Shown here: positions 43,785 to 52,354 of the stretch, in pieces
Layout of the letters: the number at the start of each line of letters is the position of its first letter
How positions within the stretch are numbered: the stretch's first letter is position 1
DNA from: Candidatus Pseudobacter hemicellulosilyticus
GTDB taxonomy: Bacteria > Bacteroidota > Bacteroidia > Chitinophagales > Chitinophagaceae
Assembly: GCA_029202545.1 (NCBI GenBank)
Contig: CP119311.1
Location: 1,550,001 to 1,614,000 of the forward strand
Direction: 5' to 3'
Length of the DNA stretch: 64,000 nt
Translations under genes and position numbers: made by a program
The notes under the pieces: model-generated
Databases searched by the model: none
What the model saw: the letters and a program-made list of their open reading frames with translations, nothing else
What the model was told of the DNA's origin: nothing

Positions 43785-44261
43785 TCACCTTACTTTCACT
43801 ACCATTGTTTGGGTCAGCGTATCGTGCCAGGGATGTCCGGTCAGACCGGTCAGCTGGTCAAAGGGGATCATGCGGGCCATACCCCTGCGGAACGCATCGC
43901 TCCAGCCAAAGGTCGGGTAGTCCCGGTGCATCGCCTTTGTACCGGTGATCAGTTTGCCCAGCGTTCTTCCTTTACCAAAGCCTTCCACCAGGAACATAAA
44001 ACAGCCATAGGAGAGCAATGTCAGCAACCTGTCCATCCAGGGGTTAATATTCTGAAAGAAAAGCGAAAAGGAGCTGTCGGCCGGTGCTATGCTCAGGACA
44101 AGGATCAATCCCCCGAGATAGACAATGTAAAAGCAAACAATATCAATGAGGTAATTCGCTAAACGGGCGCCTGTGGAGGCGAACTCCGGGACATACACTT
44201 CCTGTTCAATGTCCTGCAGGAGATCTTCCGTTGGGTTGGTGGGTTGTATTGTATTTTCCAT
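43785..44261 (-). CDS. RDD family membrane protein
   Basis: A 158-residue protein with the RDD signature ASTGARLANYLIDIVCFYIVYLGGL near residue 25: R-L-A-N with two aspartate-region residues in the first helix. Two more hydrophobic helices follow (LLTLLSYGCFMFLVEGF), then GRTLGKLITGTKAMHRD and RRGMARMIPFDQLTG. RDD proteins are small membrane proteins, some linked to ion transport. It is convergent with the YCF48-like gene (12 bp between stops). Confidence 0.88.
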   Translation of the reverse strand: MENTIQPTNPTEDLLQDIEQEVYVPEFASTGARLANYLIDIVCFYIVYLGGLILVLSIAPADSSFSLFFQNINPWMDRLLTLLSYGCFMFLVEGFGKGRTLGKLITGTKAMHRDYPTFGWSDAFRRGMARMIPFDQLTGLTGHPWHDTLTQTMVVKVR

Positions 44262-44347
44262 AGAAAAGGGTTAAAGTAACAAGTAAGTGAAAAAAACGGG
44301 AATATCAGTAAGATATTTCAGGCGGCAACAGGTATTTCCGGATAAAC

Positions 44348-44380
44348 AAAAAGGCTGCGCCGTTTCCGGGCAGCCTTTTT
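44348..44380 (-). terminator. Terminator after S46 peptidase gene
   Basis: An 11-bp stem (AAAAAGGCTGC 44348-44358 against 44370-44380) with an 11-nt loop. On the minus strand it ends in CCTTTTTGTTT, 43 bp beyond the peptidase stop. Confidence 0.85.
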
Positions 44381-44422
44381 GCGGTTATTTTTCGGACCAT
44401 TGATGGTCCTGTTGTCATCCGG

Positions 44423-46585
44423 TTATTTTACCAGCTTCAGTTCGCTGATGATATTGCTGGCGCCGCCCAGTTTATCAATGCACCAGAGTACGTAGCGGAT
44501 ATCCACATTAATAGTGCGGTTGAACACGGGATCAAAAGCCAGTTTATGGCTGAGCGCTTCATAGTTCCCGTCAAAGCAAAGACCAATAAGATTGCCACTG
44601 GCGTCAATCACAGGCGAGCCTGAGTTACCACCGGTAATATCATTGGTGGTAATAAAACAGATCACCAGGTCTTTACGCACGGGGTCAATATACTGACCAT
44701 AGTCTTTTTTCTGCGCCAGCTCAATCTCTTTGGCAGGCAGGTCAAATTCATAATCACCGGCCTTGTATTTCTCCAGTACACCCTTCATGGTGGTTACATA
44801 ATCGTAATGTACGGCATCAGCAGGATTATAGCTTTTAACGCTGCCGAAGCTGACACGCATGGTGAAAGTGGCATCGGGATACATTTTTTTGGCCTTAGCG
44901 GTATCCATCTGCATTACCCCTTTCAGGTAAAGGCGGCCGAGATCGGCGTTCTTAATGGCAAAGGCCTGGGAGAAGGGCATATACCTGCCCTGCCAGTTCT
45001 TGAGGAAGGCATTGGCCACTGCATAGGCAGGATCAGCCTGTAATACGGAACCATCGGGGTTGCTGACAAAAGCATTCCATTTGCTGTCATTCAGCAGCAT
45101 GGTATTGGAAAATACGGAAGCGGCGAATTTTTTATAGCTGGCTTCATCGTCAAGGCTACCAAAGCTGCCTTTGAGGCTTTCGTAGAAACCGGCGGGGTGC
45201 TGGCCCTTATCAATGTCTGTATAGAACATGCGGAGGGCGGCGCCCAGGATATGCTGGTCGGAAACGGTATTCTCGCTTTTCAGGAATTCCGTGCGGGCCT
45301 CATTGGCGGCGTCCACGGCTTTTTTGATATCTGCGGAGCTGCCTTTGCGGACAATAGCGTTCTCCACCTGCTGCAGGGTGCCGGCAAAAGCAATCAGTGG
45401 GGAGCCCATGATGCCTTCATTGATGTAGACCTGGTGCTTGCTGTAGGGACGGTAATTGTCGTAGGCTTTGCCCCAGTCGCTGAAGATGGACTGGAACTCC
45501 GGTTTGCCATTGGCCCATTGCTGGAACTTTTCTTCGGTGGCTTTTTTCTGTTCGTAGATCTTATACTTGAGCAGCTGTTTGCTTTCGCCGTCAAAGAATT
45601 TCCAATAGTTGGCGATAGAAGCGTAATCGGAAGCCATTTTGAGGCGGGTGGCCGGATCTTTCTTCATTTCTTCCAGCATGAACTTCAGGCGCATATCGCG
45701 CAGGTTCACTACGGAAGGATTGCTGATATCGGTTTTCTGTTTAACGCCATAGGAGGACTCATAGCGGTTAGTGCTGCCGGGATAGCCCCAGGTCATGGCA
45801 AAATCCCCGTCCTTGATCCCTTTGAGGGAGATGGGCAGGAAATGTTTGGGGGCCAGGGGTACGTTCTCGGGCGAATAATCGGCCGGCTGACCGTCTTTAC
45901 CCATGTACACGCGGAATACGGAGAAATCGCCGGTATGGCGGGGCCATTCCCAGTTATCGGTATCGCCACCAAATTTACCCACGCTTTCGGGGGGAGCGCC
46001 TACCAGGCGGATATCATTGTAGCGGGTATAGATGAAAACCAGGAACTGGTTGCCTTTGAAAAGGGCGTTGGTGCGGGCCACCAGTTTTTTGGAAGGGTCG
46101 GAGAACCTTTTGTTGATAGCCGCCATCACGGCATTCACTTTGGCGGCGCGCTCTGCGCCGGAGAGGCCGCGTACGGAATCTTCCACTTCTTTGGTCACGT
46201 CCTCTATCCGGGTCAGGAATTCTGCATAGAGGCCCTGGGAGGGGATCTCTTCTTTTTTGCTTTTAGCCCAGAATCCGTCTTTGAGGTAATTACTGGTAAC
46301 GGTGCTGGCTGTGGCAATAGCATCGTATCCGCAGTGGTGGTTGGTGAAGATCATCCCTTCCTTGCTGACGATCTCACCGGTACAGAAACCGCTGAAGATA
46401 ATGATCGCGTCTTTCAGGGAGGCTTTGTTGACATGGTAGAGCTGGTCCTTGGTCAGTTTCAGGCCTTTTTTTACCATATCATTGTATACCTGCTGTCCTA
46501 ACAGCATGGGTAACCACATACCCTCATCTGCCTGGCTGCGCAGCAGCGTCAGGGACAGGGTAAGTGTCACGAGGAGTTTTCTCAT
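44423..46585 (-). CDS. S46 family dipeptidyl-peptidase (DPP7/DPP11 type)
   Basis: A 720-residue exported serine exopeptidase, signal MRKLLVTLTLSLTLLRSQA, mature start DEGMWLP as in the family. The chymotrypsin-like triad is visible: His near residue 82 in FTNHHCG, Asp near 220 in WPRHTGDFS, and Ser near 656 in GGNSGSPV. The N-terminal aspartate-dependent substrate groove (GDTDNWEWP) is conserved. These enzymes release dipeptides in the periplasm for amino-acid uptake. Whether it prefers hydrophobic (DPP7) or acidic (DPP11) P1 residues cannot be decided here. It is a single-gene unit with its own promoter element and terminator. Confidence 0.95.
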   Translation of the reverse strand: MRKLLVTLTLSLTLLRSQADEGMWLPMLLGQQVYNDMVKKGLKLTKDQLYHVNKASLKDAIIIFSGFCTGEIVSKEGMIFTNHHCGYDAIATASTVTSNYLKDGFWAKSKKEEIPSQGLYAEFLTRIEDVTKEVEDSVRGLSGAERAAKVNAVMAAINKRFSDPSKKLVARTNALFKGNQFLVFIYTRYNDIRLVGAPPESVGKFGGDTDNWEWPRHTGDFSVFRVYMGKDGQPADYSPENVPLAPKHFLPISLKGIKDGDFAMTWGYPGSTNRYESSYGVKQKTDISNPSVVNLRDMRLKFMLEEMKKDPATRLKMASDYASIANYWKFFDGESKQLLKYKIYEQKKATEEKFQQWANGKPEFQSIFSDWGKAYDNYRPYSKHQVYINEGIMGSPLIAFAGTLQQVENAIVRKGSSADIKKAVDAANEARTEFLKSENTVSDQHILGAALRMFYTDIDKGQHPAGFYESLKGSFGSLDDEASYKKFAASVFSNTMLLNDSKWNAFVSNPDGSVLQADPAYAVANAFLKNWQGRYMPFSQAFAIKNADLGRLYLKGVMQMDTAKAKKMYPDATFTMRVSFGSVKSYNPADAVHYDYVTTMKGVLEKYKAGDYEFDLPAKEIELAQKKDYGQYIDPVRKDLVICFITTNDITGGNSGSPVIDASGNLIGLCFDGNYEALSHKLAFDPVFNRTINVDIRYVLWCIDKLGGASNIISELKLVK

Positions 46586-46605
46586 ACAGGAACATTTTTA
46601 GAGCG

Positions 46606-46613
46606 CAAACGTA
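46606..46613 (-). promoter_or_regulatory. -7 promoter element of S46 peptidase gene
   Basis: On the minus strand TACGTTTG, a perfect TAnnTTTG, ends 20 nt before the ATG at 46585. No TTTG is seen at the expected upstream distance. Confidence 0.5.
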
Positions 46614-46674
46614 CTTGAAAATTTGCTAATCTATCAGGATCGGCAGCCGTTTGCGCTCAAAAAAAATGTCTGTA

Positions 46675-47121
46675 TTAATTCATTTTCTGGACCACGATCT
46701 CTTCTACTACCCGGGTGCTGGTATTTACTTCAAAGGATTCCAGTACAGTTGTGTTCCTGTTACCCTTAATGATAAAGGTTAGTTGGCCCTGCTCGGCCCT
46801 GGGTACACGGAATTTCCGGTCGAACTTTTTAGCGGTAAAGGCTTCCTGGAAGAGGGTGGTATTGTCCCCGTCCTTGATCTGCACAAGGAAGCGCTCCCCT
46901 GTGGGATTGGCATACTGTACCTGGAACACCATGTTGGCGCCGATATTACCCAGGTGTTTGACCTGGCGGGTAATACTATCGGAACTGCTGCCGGTAGAAT
47001 CGGCTGCGGACTGGGCTTTCAGCGTAGCTGTGCTGACAATCAGTAAAATGGCTGCTAACAGGATAGACCTGCTGTGGTTGGCCTTTGTGGCGGTTTTTGC
47101 CGGTTGCGTTTTCATAATCAT
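46675..47121 (-). CDS. Small secreted protein, function unknown
   Basis: A 148-residue protein, started at 47121 (MIMKTQPAKTATKANHSRSILLAAILLIVSTATLKAQ). The frame stays open 46 codons further up but that part is cysteine/histidine-rich and not protein-like. The mature part has a serine-rich linker (SAADSTGSSSDS), then about 90 residues predicted to be a beta-sandwich (ANMVFQVQYANPTGERFLVQIKDGDNTTLFQEAFTAKKFDRKFRVP). The latter looks like the T9SS sorting-domain or fibronectin-like folds of exported Bacteroidota proteins, but I do not recognise the family. Confidence 0.65.
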   Translation of the reverse strand: MIMKTQPAKTATKANHSRSILLAAILLIVSTATLKAQSAADSTGSSSDSITRQVKHLGNIGANMVFQVQYANPTGERFLVQIKDGDNTTLFQEAFTAKKFDRKFRVPRAEQGQLTFIIKGNRNTTVLESFEVNTSTRVVEEIVVQKMN

Positions 47122-47435
47122 AGTTTTTGATGGTTTAATGAATGAACCATAGGCTGCAAACGTGTGCGGCAAAGCATCAGAAAGGCAAAACAAACGGTTA
47201 GAGTAATGTGATATGGCGCAATCTGCGTGTGGATGGAAGCAATGATGACAGGGAAGCAATCCGGATCAGTGATGGAACGAAGTCAATCGGAGATGTGTGT
47301 TGATGACGTAAAGCTATTCAAAGTTTGCCCTTTGTCCAAATTTTGCCGGCAGAAAAATCATTGAATGCAGGTTATGTTACCATGAACAGCACACAGTACT
47401 TTGATACTGACCTGCATTCAATGAGATTATTTTTA
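47122..47435. other. Intergenic region with long inverted repeat
   Basis: A 314-bp gap. Near 47122-47215 it holds the upstream region of the small secreted gene, including a candidate minus-strand promoter (TTTG-N21-CACGTTTG, one mismatch) and a 6-bp ATGGTT/AACCAT hairpin in the leader. Near 47358-47424 it holds a large hairpin. The middle shows nothing recognisable. Confidence 0.5.
47358..47424 (-). terminator. Large hairpin, probable terminator of the patatin-like gene
   Basis: A perfect 15-bp inverted repeat (TCATTGAATGCAGGT at 47358-47372 against 47410-47424) with a 37-nt loop that contains a smaller stem (CAGTA/TACTG on the minus strand). On the minus strand it begins 11 bp beyond the gene's stop and is followed by five T. 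Confidence 0.6.
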
Positions 47436-49856
47436 TTATGGACGAACCAATGAATCCAGCTGACGGATCAGCTGGTTGAGTTTGGGCTGCACCAGTAACC
47501 GGTTGTCCATCCGGGTTCGGGTAGTATCGGAAATGAACCAGTTCATGGCATAGGGCACTTCGCGTAAAGTATCGCCCCTTCTTCTCGCTTCTTTTCTTTC
47601 TTCCGTATCCCTGTACAGGTGAATGGGATAATAGCTGCCACCGGCGCAAACCTGGTTGCGGGTGATATCCTTCAGGAAGTTATCCAGCCGGCGATCATTG
47701 ACGGTGGTCTGCATATCGTAGGCGCCCAGGATAGTGAGGATGGGCGATGAAAGATCATTGTTGATAGGGCCTACCGGGTTGAGCGGGGCTACGCCCACCG
47801 GGCTGTTGGTGATATGCAATACCATGAACTGCAGTTTGCGCACCCTGCTTTTCAGGAGTGTATCCTTGCTTTCTGCAGTATGGTTCAGTACAGCGCGGAG
47901 CATTTCCTGTACTACCCCTGCGCCCGAGTTGTCAAAATAGCCACCATCCACAAAATAATGCACCAGTGAACTATCGTTGGGGTGTACCCTATTCTGGGCT
48001 GATATGGTCTCATCGATCCTGCCGGCAGGGCTGATATACGGGAAGCGGGCGCCCAGTACAGACGCCGTGCTGAGACGCATGTCCAGCGTATCGTTGAGGA
48101 TATCCATCACATCTACCCGGTTATTGAACATTTCCCTGTTGAGCCGGATATTGGTGACAATACCGGGATTGCCGTCCTGCATGCGGGTGGTGTTGATGCA
48201 GAGTATGGGCGCATCATAGGGCTGACCGTTCAGTGCCAGCAGTTGGGAGAAAGGCTGGTCCATGGCCACTTTCAATGTGTCGGCACAGGTTCGTGCCCCT
48301 TCTTCCATGGTCAGTTCCAGCGCCCCGGCCCGGTCCGGCAGTTGCCGGTTGATATGAAATACATATTTGAAATAATCCGGTCCCAGCATATGCGCCAGTG
48401 TGGAGCTGAGGAAATCTTTCTTGAGGAAAGAGCGGGCTGAATGGGTATAGGAAACGGGCAGATCGGCCGGCAATTTTTTCCGTTCATGCAGCAGCGAGAA
48501 AAATGTAGCTACGCCTACGCCGCCGCCTGAAGTGCCCGAAAGGCAGAACAGGTGCCGGGAGAACTGGGTGGGCTTGCCGTAAGTGGTGTCTTCCAGACGG
48601 CCCAGCACGGAAGCCGTCCAGTAGCCGGAGCGGGAAGCGCCGCCATTGGCCAGTACAAGATAAACCCGGTAAGTACCGCTGGCGCTGTCTATTTCTGCGC
48701 CGCGACTGCTTACCCAGTTATCAAAATACTGGTAGAGGTCCTGCCGTTGGTTGTAGATACCTTGTTGCGCCCGGTCGGCATAAGGTATGGTGCGCACATA
48801 ATGGGTTTCATTGGAGCCCAGCAGCAGGGCAAGCACCACCAGCAAAAAATGAAAATTGACACTGGCTTTTACAGACAGGGCCGTAACAATATTGCCAAAT
48901 CCCCCCAGCACGGCGAAGGCCAGCAGCACAAAGGGGAAAGGACCGATCTGCCAGCTGATATTCATATTGCGGATAGCCAGCAGGTAGATCAGCAGGCCGG
49001 TGATGGAAACAATATTGAACCAGAGAAAATAGCCCAGCTCGCGGCGCGGTATCCGCAGGGGCGCCATCACTGCATACAGTATCCTTATCAGGAAAAAGGG
49101 CCGGGGCGGTTTGGCGGGTGGGTTGGTCTGCTCGCTGTGGCGGAGATTGATGTATAACATGTACACGGCATGCAGCAGCAGCAATACCCAGAAAAGGACA
49201 AGGATACTGCCTTTCTGCATCATCACTACAATGACGGCGGCCACCAGGAAAATGGCCAGGGACATGTAAAAAAGGTATCGGGCAAAGACGCGGCTCTTGT
49301 CGGCAAATTCCTGGACTATATTATCCAGCCCCCAGGAAATGATCAGTCCCAGGAGCAGGTAGAGGAAAGCTTTACCGGGGGAGATGGCATGCGGTCCCAG
49401 TGCGGGCGACAGCAATACGGCTATCTCGATGCTGAGCAGGCAGCCGTACCCGATGAGTCGGGGGAACTTTTCAAGCCAGTCAGCCGGCAATTCAAAATAA
49501 TTAGGCGTGAAGGATCTTTTCGAGGGCTCGTTGCCGGGGCTCTGCCCGGCTACCTTTGCCACATATTCTTCCTGTTTACTTTTCTTGATATAGGCAATCA
49601 CCCGGGAAGAGTACCAGCTGACATAGACCCAGAATGCGATGGCGATGAGGAAAAAGGCTTTGGCCTGGTGGTTTTCCGTGAAGGCTACTACCAGGTCTTT
49701 GCCCTGCCCCAGTGTCCAGAAACACCAGATGGCCAGCACAATGAACAGGATAGATGGAAAGAAGACCCAGCAGGCTTTGAACAGCCGGGATAGTATGCGG
49801 AGCAACCGGAGCAGCAGGTATTGCATTGCTCCGATGACGCGGGCAAGTTTGGACAT
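47436..49856 (-). CDS. Polytopic membrane protein with patatin-like lipase domain
   Basis: An 806-residue protein. The first ~345 residues contain about nine hydrophobic helices (for example FFPSILFIVLAIWCFWTLG, AFLYLLLGLIISWGLD, FVLLAFAVLGGFGNIVTAL). From about residue 390 a patatin-type hydrolase begins: an oxyanion loop LANGGASRSGYW, the nucleophile elbow LSGTSGGGVG with Ser near 439, and the catalytic aspartate in VDGGYFDNSG near 634. It is therefore likely a membrane-bound acyl hydrolase acting on phospholipids. The substrate, sidedness and role are unknown. Gaps on both sides suggest it is transcribed alone. Confidence 0.8.
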   Translation of the reverse strand: MSKLARVIGAMQYLLLRLLRILSRLFKACWVFFPSILFIVLAIWCFWTLGQGKDLVVAFTENHQAKAFFLIAIAFWVYVSWYSSRVIAYIKKSKQEEYVAKVAGQSPGNEPSKRSFTPNYFELPADWLEKFPRLIGYGCLLSIEIAVLLSPALGPHAISPGKAFLYLLLGLIISWGLDNIVQEFADKSRVFARYLFYMSLAIFLVAAVIVVMMQKGSILVLFWVLLLLHAVYMLYINLRHSEQTNPPAKPPRPFFLIRILYAVMAPLRIPRRELGYFLWFNIVSITGLLIYLLAIRNMNISWQIGPFPFVLLAFAVLGGFGNIVTALSVKASVNFHFLLVVLALLLGSNETHYVRTIPYADRAQQGIYNQRQDLYQYFDNWVSSRGAEIDSASGTYRVYLVLANGGASRSGYWTASVLGRLEDTTYGKPTQFSRHLFCLSGTSGGGVGVATFFSLLHERKKLPADLPVSYTHSARSFLKKDFLSSTLAHMLGPDYFKYVFHINRQLPDRAGALELTMEEGARTCADTLKVAMDQPFSQLLALNGQPYDAPILCINTTRMQDGNPGIVTNIRLNREMFNNRVDVMDILNDTLDMRLSTASVLGARFPYISPAGRIDETISAQNRVHPNDSSLVHYFVDGGYFDNSGAGVVQEMLRAVLNHTAESKDTLLKSRVRKLQFMVLHITNSPVGVAPLNPVGPINNDLSSPILTILGAYDMQTTVNDRRLDNFLKDITRNQVCAGGSYYPIHLYRDTEERKEARRRGDTLREVPYAMNWFISDTTRTRMDNRLLVQPKLNQLIRQLDSLVRP

Positions 49857-50040
49857 AGGTTGATGTTGGCGGTTAGAAAGGTGGTTGGTTTATGGACCAA
49901 TATACAAAAATGCAGATCGGAATGCAATCAGCAGGGACGGATGGATGGTATACTTACAACCATTGTTAATAGGAGTGGGATTTCCGGAAGCACGGACTGC
50001 TCCCGGTGTCAGGGTATGGAAAGCAGGCCTTTCAGCTGTT

Positions 50041-51048
50041 TCAGTTTTCCTGCTGCTGCTCGTTCAGTGTTTTCCACAGCAGGTCCTTCAGCTCCGTTAA
50101 CCCTTTTTGGGTAAAGGCAGAGAAGAATACATGCGGGATATCCGTCGGCAGCTCTTTGCGGATGGCGTCCCGCAGCTCATCGTCCAGCATTTCGCTCTTG
50201 CTGATGCCGATGATGAACTGCTTATGCATCAGTTCAGGATTGTATTGCTCCAGTTCGCTGAGCAGGATCTCCAGTTCTTTTTTATGGTCATTGCTGTCTG
50301 CCGGTAAAACAAACAGCAGGATGGGATTGCGTTCAATATGCCGGAGGAACCGGTGGCCAAGGCCCCGGCCTTCTGCGGCCCCTTCAATGATCCCGGGCAG
50401 ATCGGCTACGCAAAAGCTTTTGCCGTCGCGGTAGGCTACCATGCCCAGCTGGGGATTGATAGTGGTAAAGGCATAATCGGCGATCTTGGGCTTGGCCGCT
50501 GTGATCACCGACAGCAGGGTGGATTTGCCGGCATTGGGAAAACCTACCAGCCCCACATCGGCCAGTACTTTCAGCTCCAGGACCTTCCAGGCTTCTTCTC
50601 CAGCTTCGCCGGGCTGGGCATACTCCGGCGCCTGGTTGGTAGCGGTGGCAAAATGGGAATTGCCCAGTCCGCCGCGACCGCCTTTGATCCAGACGATCTC
50701 CTGCCCGTCTTCCAGGATCTCGGCTTCCAGCGTTTCTGTTTCTTCGTCCCGGGCTACGGTGCCCAGGGGAACTTCAATGATCACGTCCTTGCCTGCACGG
50801 CCGGAACTATTGTTGCCACTGCCGCCTTCTCCGTTCTCTGCCAGTACGTTCTTGTAGTAACGCAGGTGCAGCAGGGTCCAGAGGTTCTTGTTACCCCGCA
50901 GGATAATATGTCCGCCGCGACCGCCATCGCCCCCGTCAGGCCCGGCCTGGGGATTGAATTTGGTACGCATAAAATGCTTGCTGCCTGCGCCACCGTGGCC
51001 GGAGCGGCAGAATATCCTGATCTGGTCTACAAAGTTTGATTTTTCCAT
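50041..51048 (-). CDS. obgE: GTPase ObgE
   Basis: A 335-residue ribosome-associated GTPase. The glycine-rich Obg fold covers residues 1-158 (GHGGAGSKHFMR ... GGDGGRGGHIIL ... WIKGGRGGLGN). The G domain has G1 GFPNAGKST, G3 DLPGIIEGA and G4 in IGISKSEML, where the usual (N/S)KxD reads SKSE; G5 is in FFSAFTQKG. It ends without the C-terminal OCT domain, normal for Bacteroidota. It acts in 50S assembly and stress control. It lies 142 bp after paaY but has its own perfect -7 element, so it is probably a separate unit. Confidence 0.95.
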   Translation of the reverse strand: MEKSNFVDQIRIFCRSGHGGAGSKHFMRTKFNPQAGPDGGDGGRGGHIILRGNKNLWTLLHLRYYKNVLAENGEGGSGNNSSGRAGKDVIIEVPLGTVARDEETETLEAEILEDGQEIVWIKGGRGGLGNSHFATATNQAPEYAQPGEAGEEAWKVLELKVLADVGLVGFPNAGKSTLLSVITAAKPKIADYAFTTINPQLGMVAYRDGKSFCVADLPGIIEGAAEGRGLGHRFLRHIERNPILLFVLPADSNDHKKELEILLSELEQYNPELMHKQFIIGISKSEMLDDELRDAIRKELPTDIPHVFFSAFTQKGLTELKDLLWKTLNEQQQEN

Positions 51049-51058
51049 TGCTTGGCCG

Positions 51059-51066
51059 CAAAGATA
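51059..51066 (-). promoter_or_regulatory. -7 promoter element of obgE
   Basis: On the minus strand TATCTTTG, a perfect TAnnTTTG, ends 10 nt before the obgE ATG. The upstream -33 position has no TTTG. Confidence 0.5.
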
Positions 51067-51109
51067 TAAGATTATCGGGCTTTTCCGGCGGGTATGCCAT
51101 AACCGGCGC

Positions 51110-51135
51110 GTTCCGGCTATGCGTATAGCCGGAAC
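51110..51135. repeat. Perfect hairpin between paaY and obgE
   Basis: An 11-bp perfect stem (GTTCCGGCTAT / ATAGCCGGAAC) with a 4-nt loop GCGT. It lacks a T-run on either strand but is well placed to end the paa transcript or protect its 3' end. Confidence 0.5.
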
Positions 51136-51190
51136 AGGGGCCTTTTCCGCGCACCGGTTGCTGTTACCCGGCCAGGCTGGGGTATGCCGC

Positions 51191-51787
51191 TTATTGCTTT
51201 TTTATCTCCTGCCAGGTCTTGTATAAAATTTCCTGGGCCGGGCGGTTGGCCGGCATTTCCCGCAAAGGTTCCACTGGCCGCCAGTGTTCCTGCATTTCTG
51301 CGGGCAGGGCCTGGTAAAGCCGGGTGCCGGCTGTTTTCCATTGGATCATGTCATCACTGACCTCGCGGATCTTTTTACCGGGATTGCCTACAATCAGGCT
51401 GCGGGCCGGGAATTTATCATCGGCTTTGATAAAGGTCAGCGCCCCTACAATGCATTCGTCACCCAGTTCCACGTTATCCAGCAGCACGCTGTTCATGCCT
51501 ATCAGGCAGTTCCTGCCTATCTGTGCGCCGTGGATAATAGCGCCATGACCAATATGGGCGCCGCACTGCAGCGTAACTGTAATGCCCGGGAACATATGGA
51601 TGGTGCAGTTCTCCTGCACATTGCAGCCGTCTTCAATGATGATGCCGCCCCAGTCGCCACGGATGGCGGCTCCGGGCCCTACATACACATTCTTGCCTAT
51701 GACTACATTGCCGGTAACGGCCGCCTGCGGGTGAATGAAGGAGGATTCATGTACTACCGGTATAAAATCTTTGAAAGAATAGATCAT
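51191..51787 (-). CDS. paaY: Phenylacetate-pathway acyltransferase/carbonic-anhydrase-like protein
   Basis: A 198-residue left-handed beta-helix protein with hexapeptide repeats (VTGNVVIGKNVYVGPGAAIRGDWGGIIIEDGCNVQENCTI ...) and the three histidine metal ligands of gamma-carbonic anhydrases (TIHMFP, AHIGHGAIIHGA). PaaY is a thioesterase that removes dead-end CoA adducts in phenylacetate breakdown. The C-terminus (WKTAGTRLYQALPAEMQEHWRPVEPL) is typical of PaaY rather than CaiE or other homologues. It is the last gene of the paa run, 122 bp after paaI. Confidence 0.9.
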   Translation of the reverse strand: MIYSFKDFIPVVHESSFIHPQAAVTGNVVIGKNVYVGPGAAIRGDWGGIIIEDGCNVQENCTIHMFPGITVTLQCGAHIGHGAIIHGAQIGRNCLIGMNSVLLDNVELGDECIVGALTFIKADDKFPARSLIVGNPGKKIREVSDDMIQWKTAGTRLYQALPAEMQEHWRPVEPLREMPANRPAQEILYKTWQEIKKQ

Positions 51788-51909
51788 GGCAATGGTTTAA
51801 TAAAATGGCAGCGTTCCTTTTCCAGGAAGGCAACCTTCTTTTGTAAGAAGGGAAAAGTAGTCCTTGTTGGCCGGCACTGTAAAAACGGCCTGCAGGATCC
51901 AATAGGTAA

Positions 51910-52329
51910 TCAGATCAGCGTCTTCCCCGTCCGGAAGCAGGTGCCTTTGAAGACCGCTACCTGCTTATCTTCCTGGTTGGTAATAGTGATCAGGTAAAGC
52001 CCTGTACTGCGACCATTGTGCAGTTCCTTTGCTTCGGCGGTCAGCACCTCGCCGGGCTGGGTGGCTTTGGTGAAATTGATACTGGTGTCCAGGGCTACCG
52101 ACAGGTTGTTGCGGTTATTGCAGGCGAAGGCAAAGGCGCTGTCCGCCAGGGAAAAGCAGATGCCGCCATGAATGATGCCGAAGCCATTCAGCATTTCCGC
52201 ACGAAGCGTCATGCGGATGCGGCTGTATCCTTCGCGCACTTCCAGTACTTCAATGCCCAGCCAACGGCTGAACTGATCATCCTGCATCATCTTACTGACT
52301 ACCTGTTGGGCTAAGGTGTCCGGGTTCAT
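51910..52329 (-). CDS. paaI: Hydroxyphenylacetyl-CoA thioesterase
   Basis: A 139-residue hot-dog-fold thioesterase, started at 52329 (MNPDTLAQQVVSKMMQDDQFSRWLGIEVLEV); a longer in-frame start at 52398 overlaps paaG and is unlikely. The motif GFGIIHGGICFSLADSAFAFACN carries the HGG and the aspartate of the PaaI catalytic site, with ALDTSINFTKA following. It clears ring-hydroxylated CoA esters that stall the pathway. It is 25 bp after paaG. Confidence 0.92.
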   Translation of the reverse strand: MNPDTLAQQVVSKMMQDDQFSRWLGIEVLEVREGYSRIRMTLRAEMLNGFGIIHGGICFSLADSAFAFACNNRNNLSVALDTSINFTKATQPGEVLTAEAKELHNGRSTGLYLITITNQEDKQVAVFKGTCFRTGKTLI

Positions 52330-52354
52330 ATGTAACGATTGATTAGTGTGTGGG

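Noticed and set aside
45197..46501. 434-codon frame opposite the S46 peptidase
   Set aside because: Antisense shadow; the catalytic triad and signal peptide are on the minus strand.
47377..47649. 90-codon frame overlapping the end of the patatin-like gene
   Set aside because: Runs through the terminator hairpin and out of frame with the conserved hydrolase.
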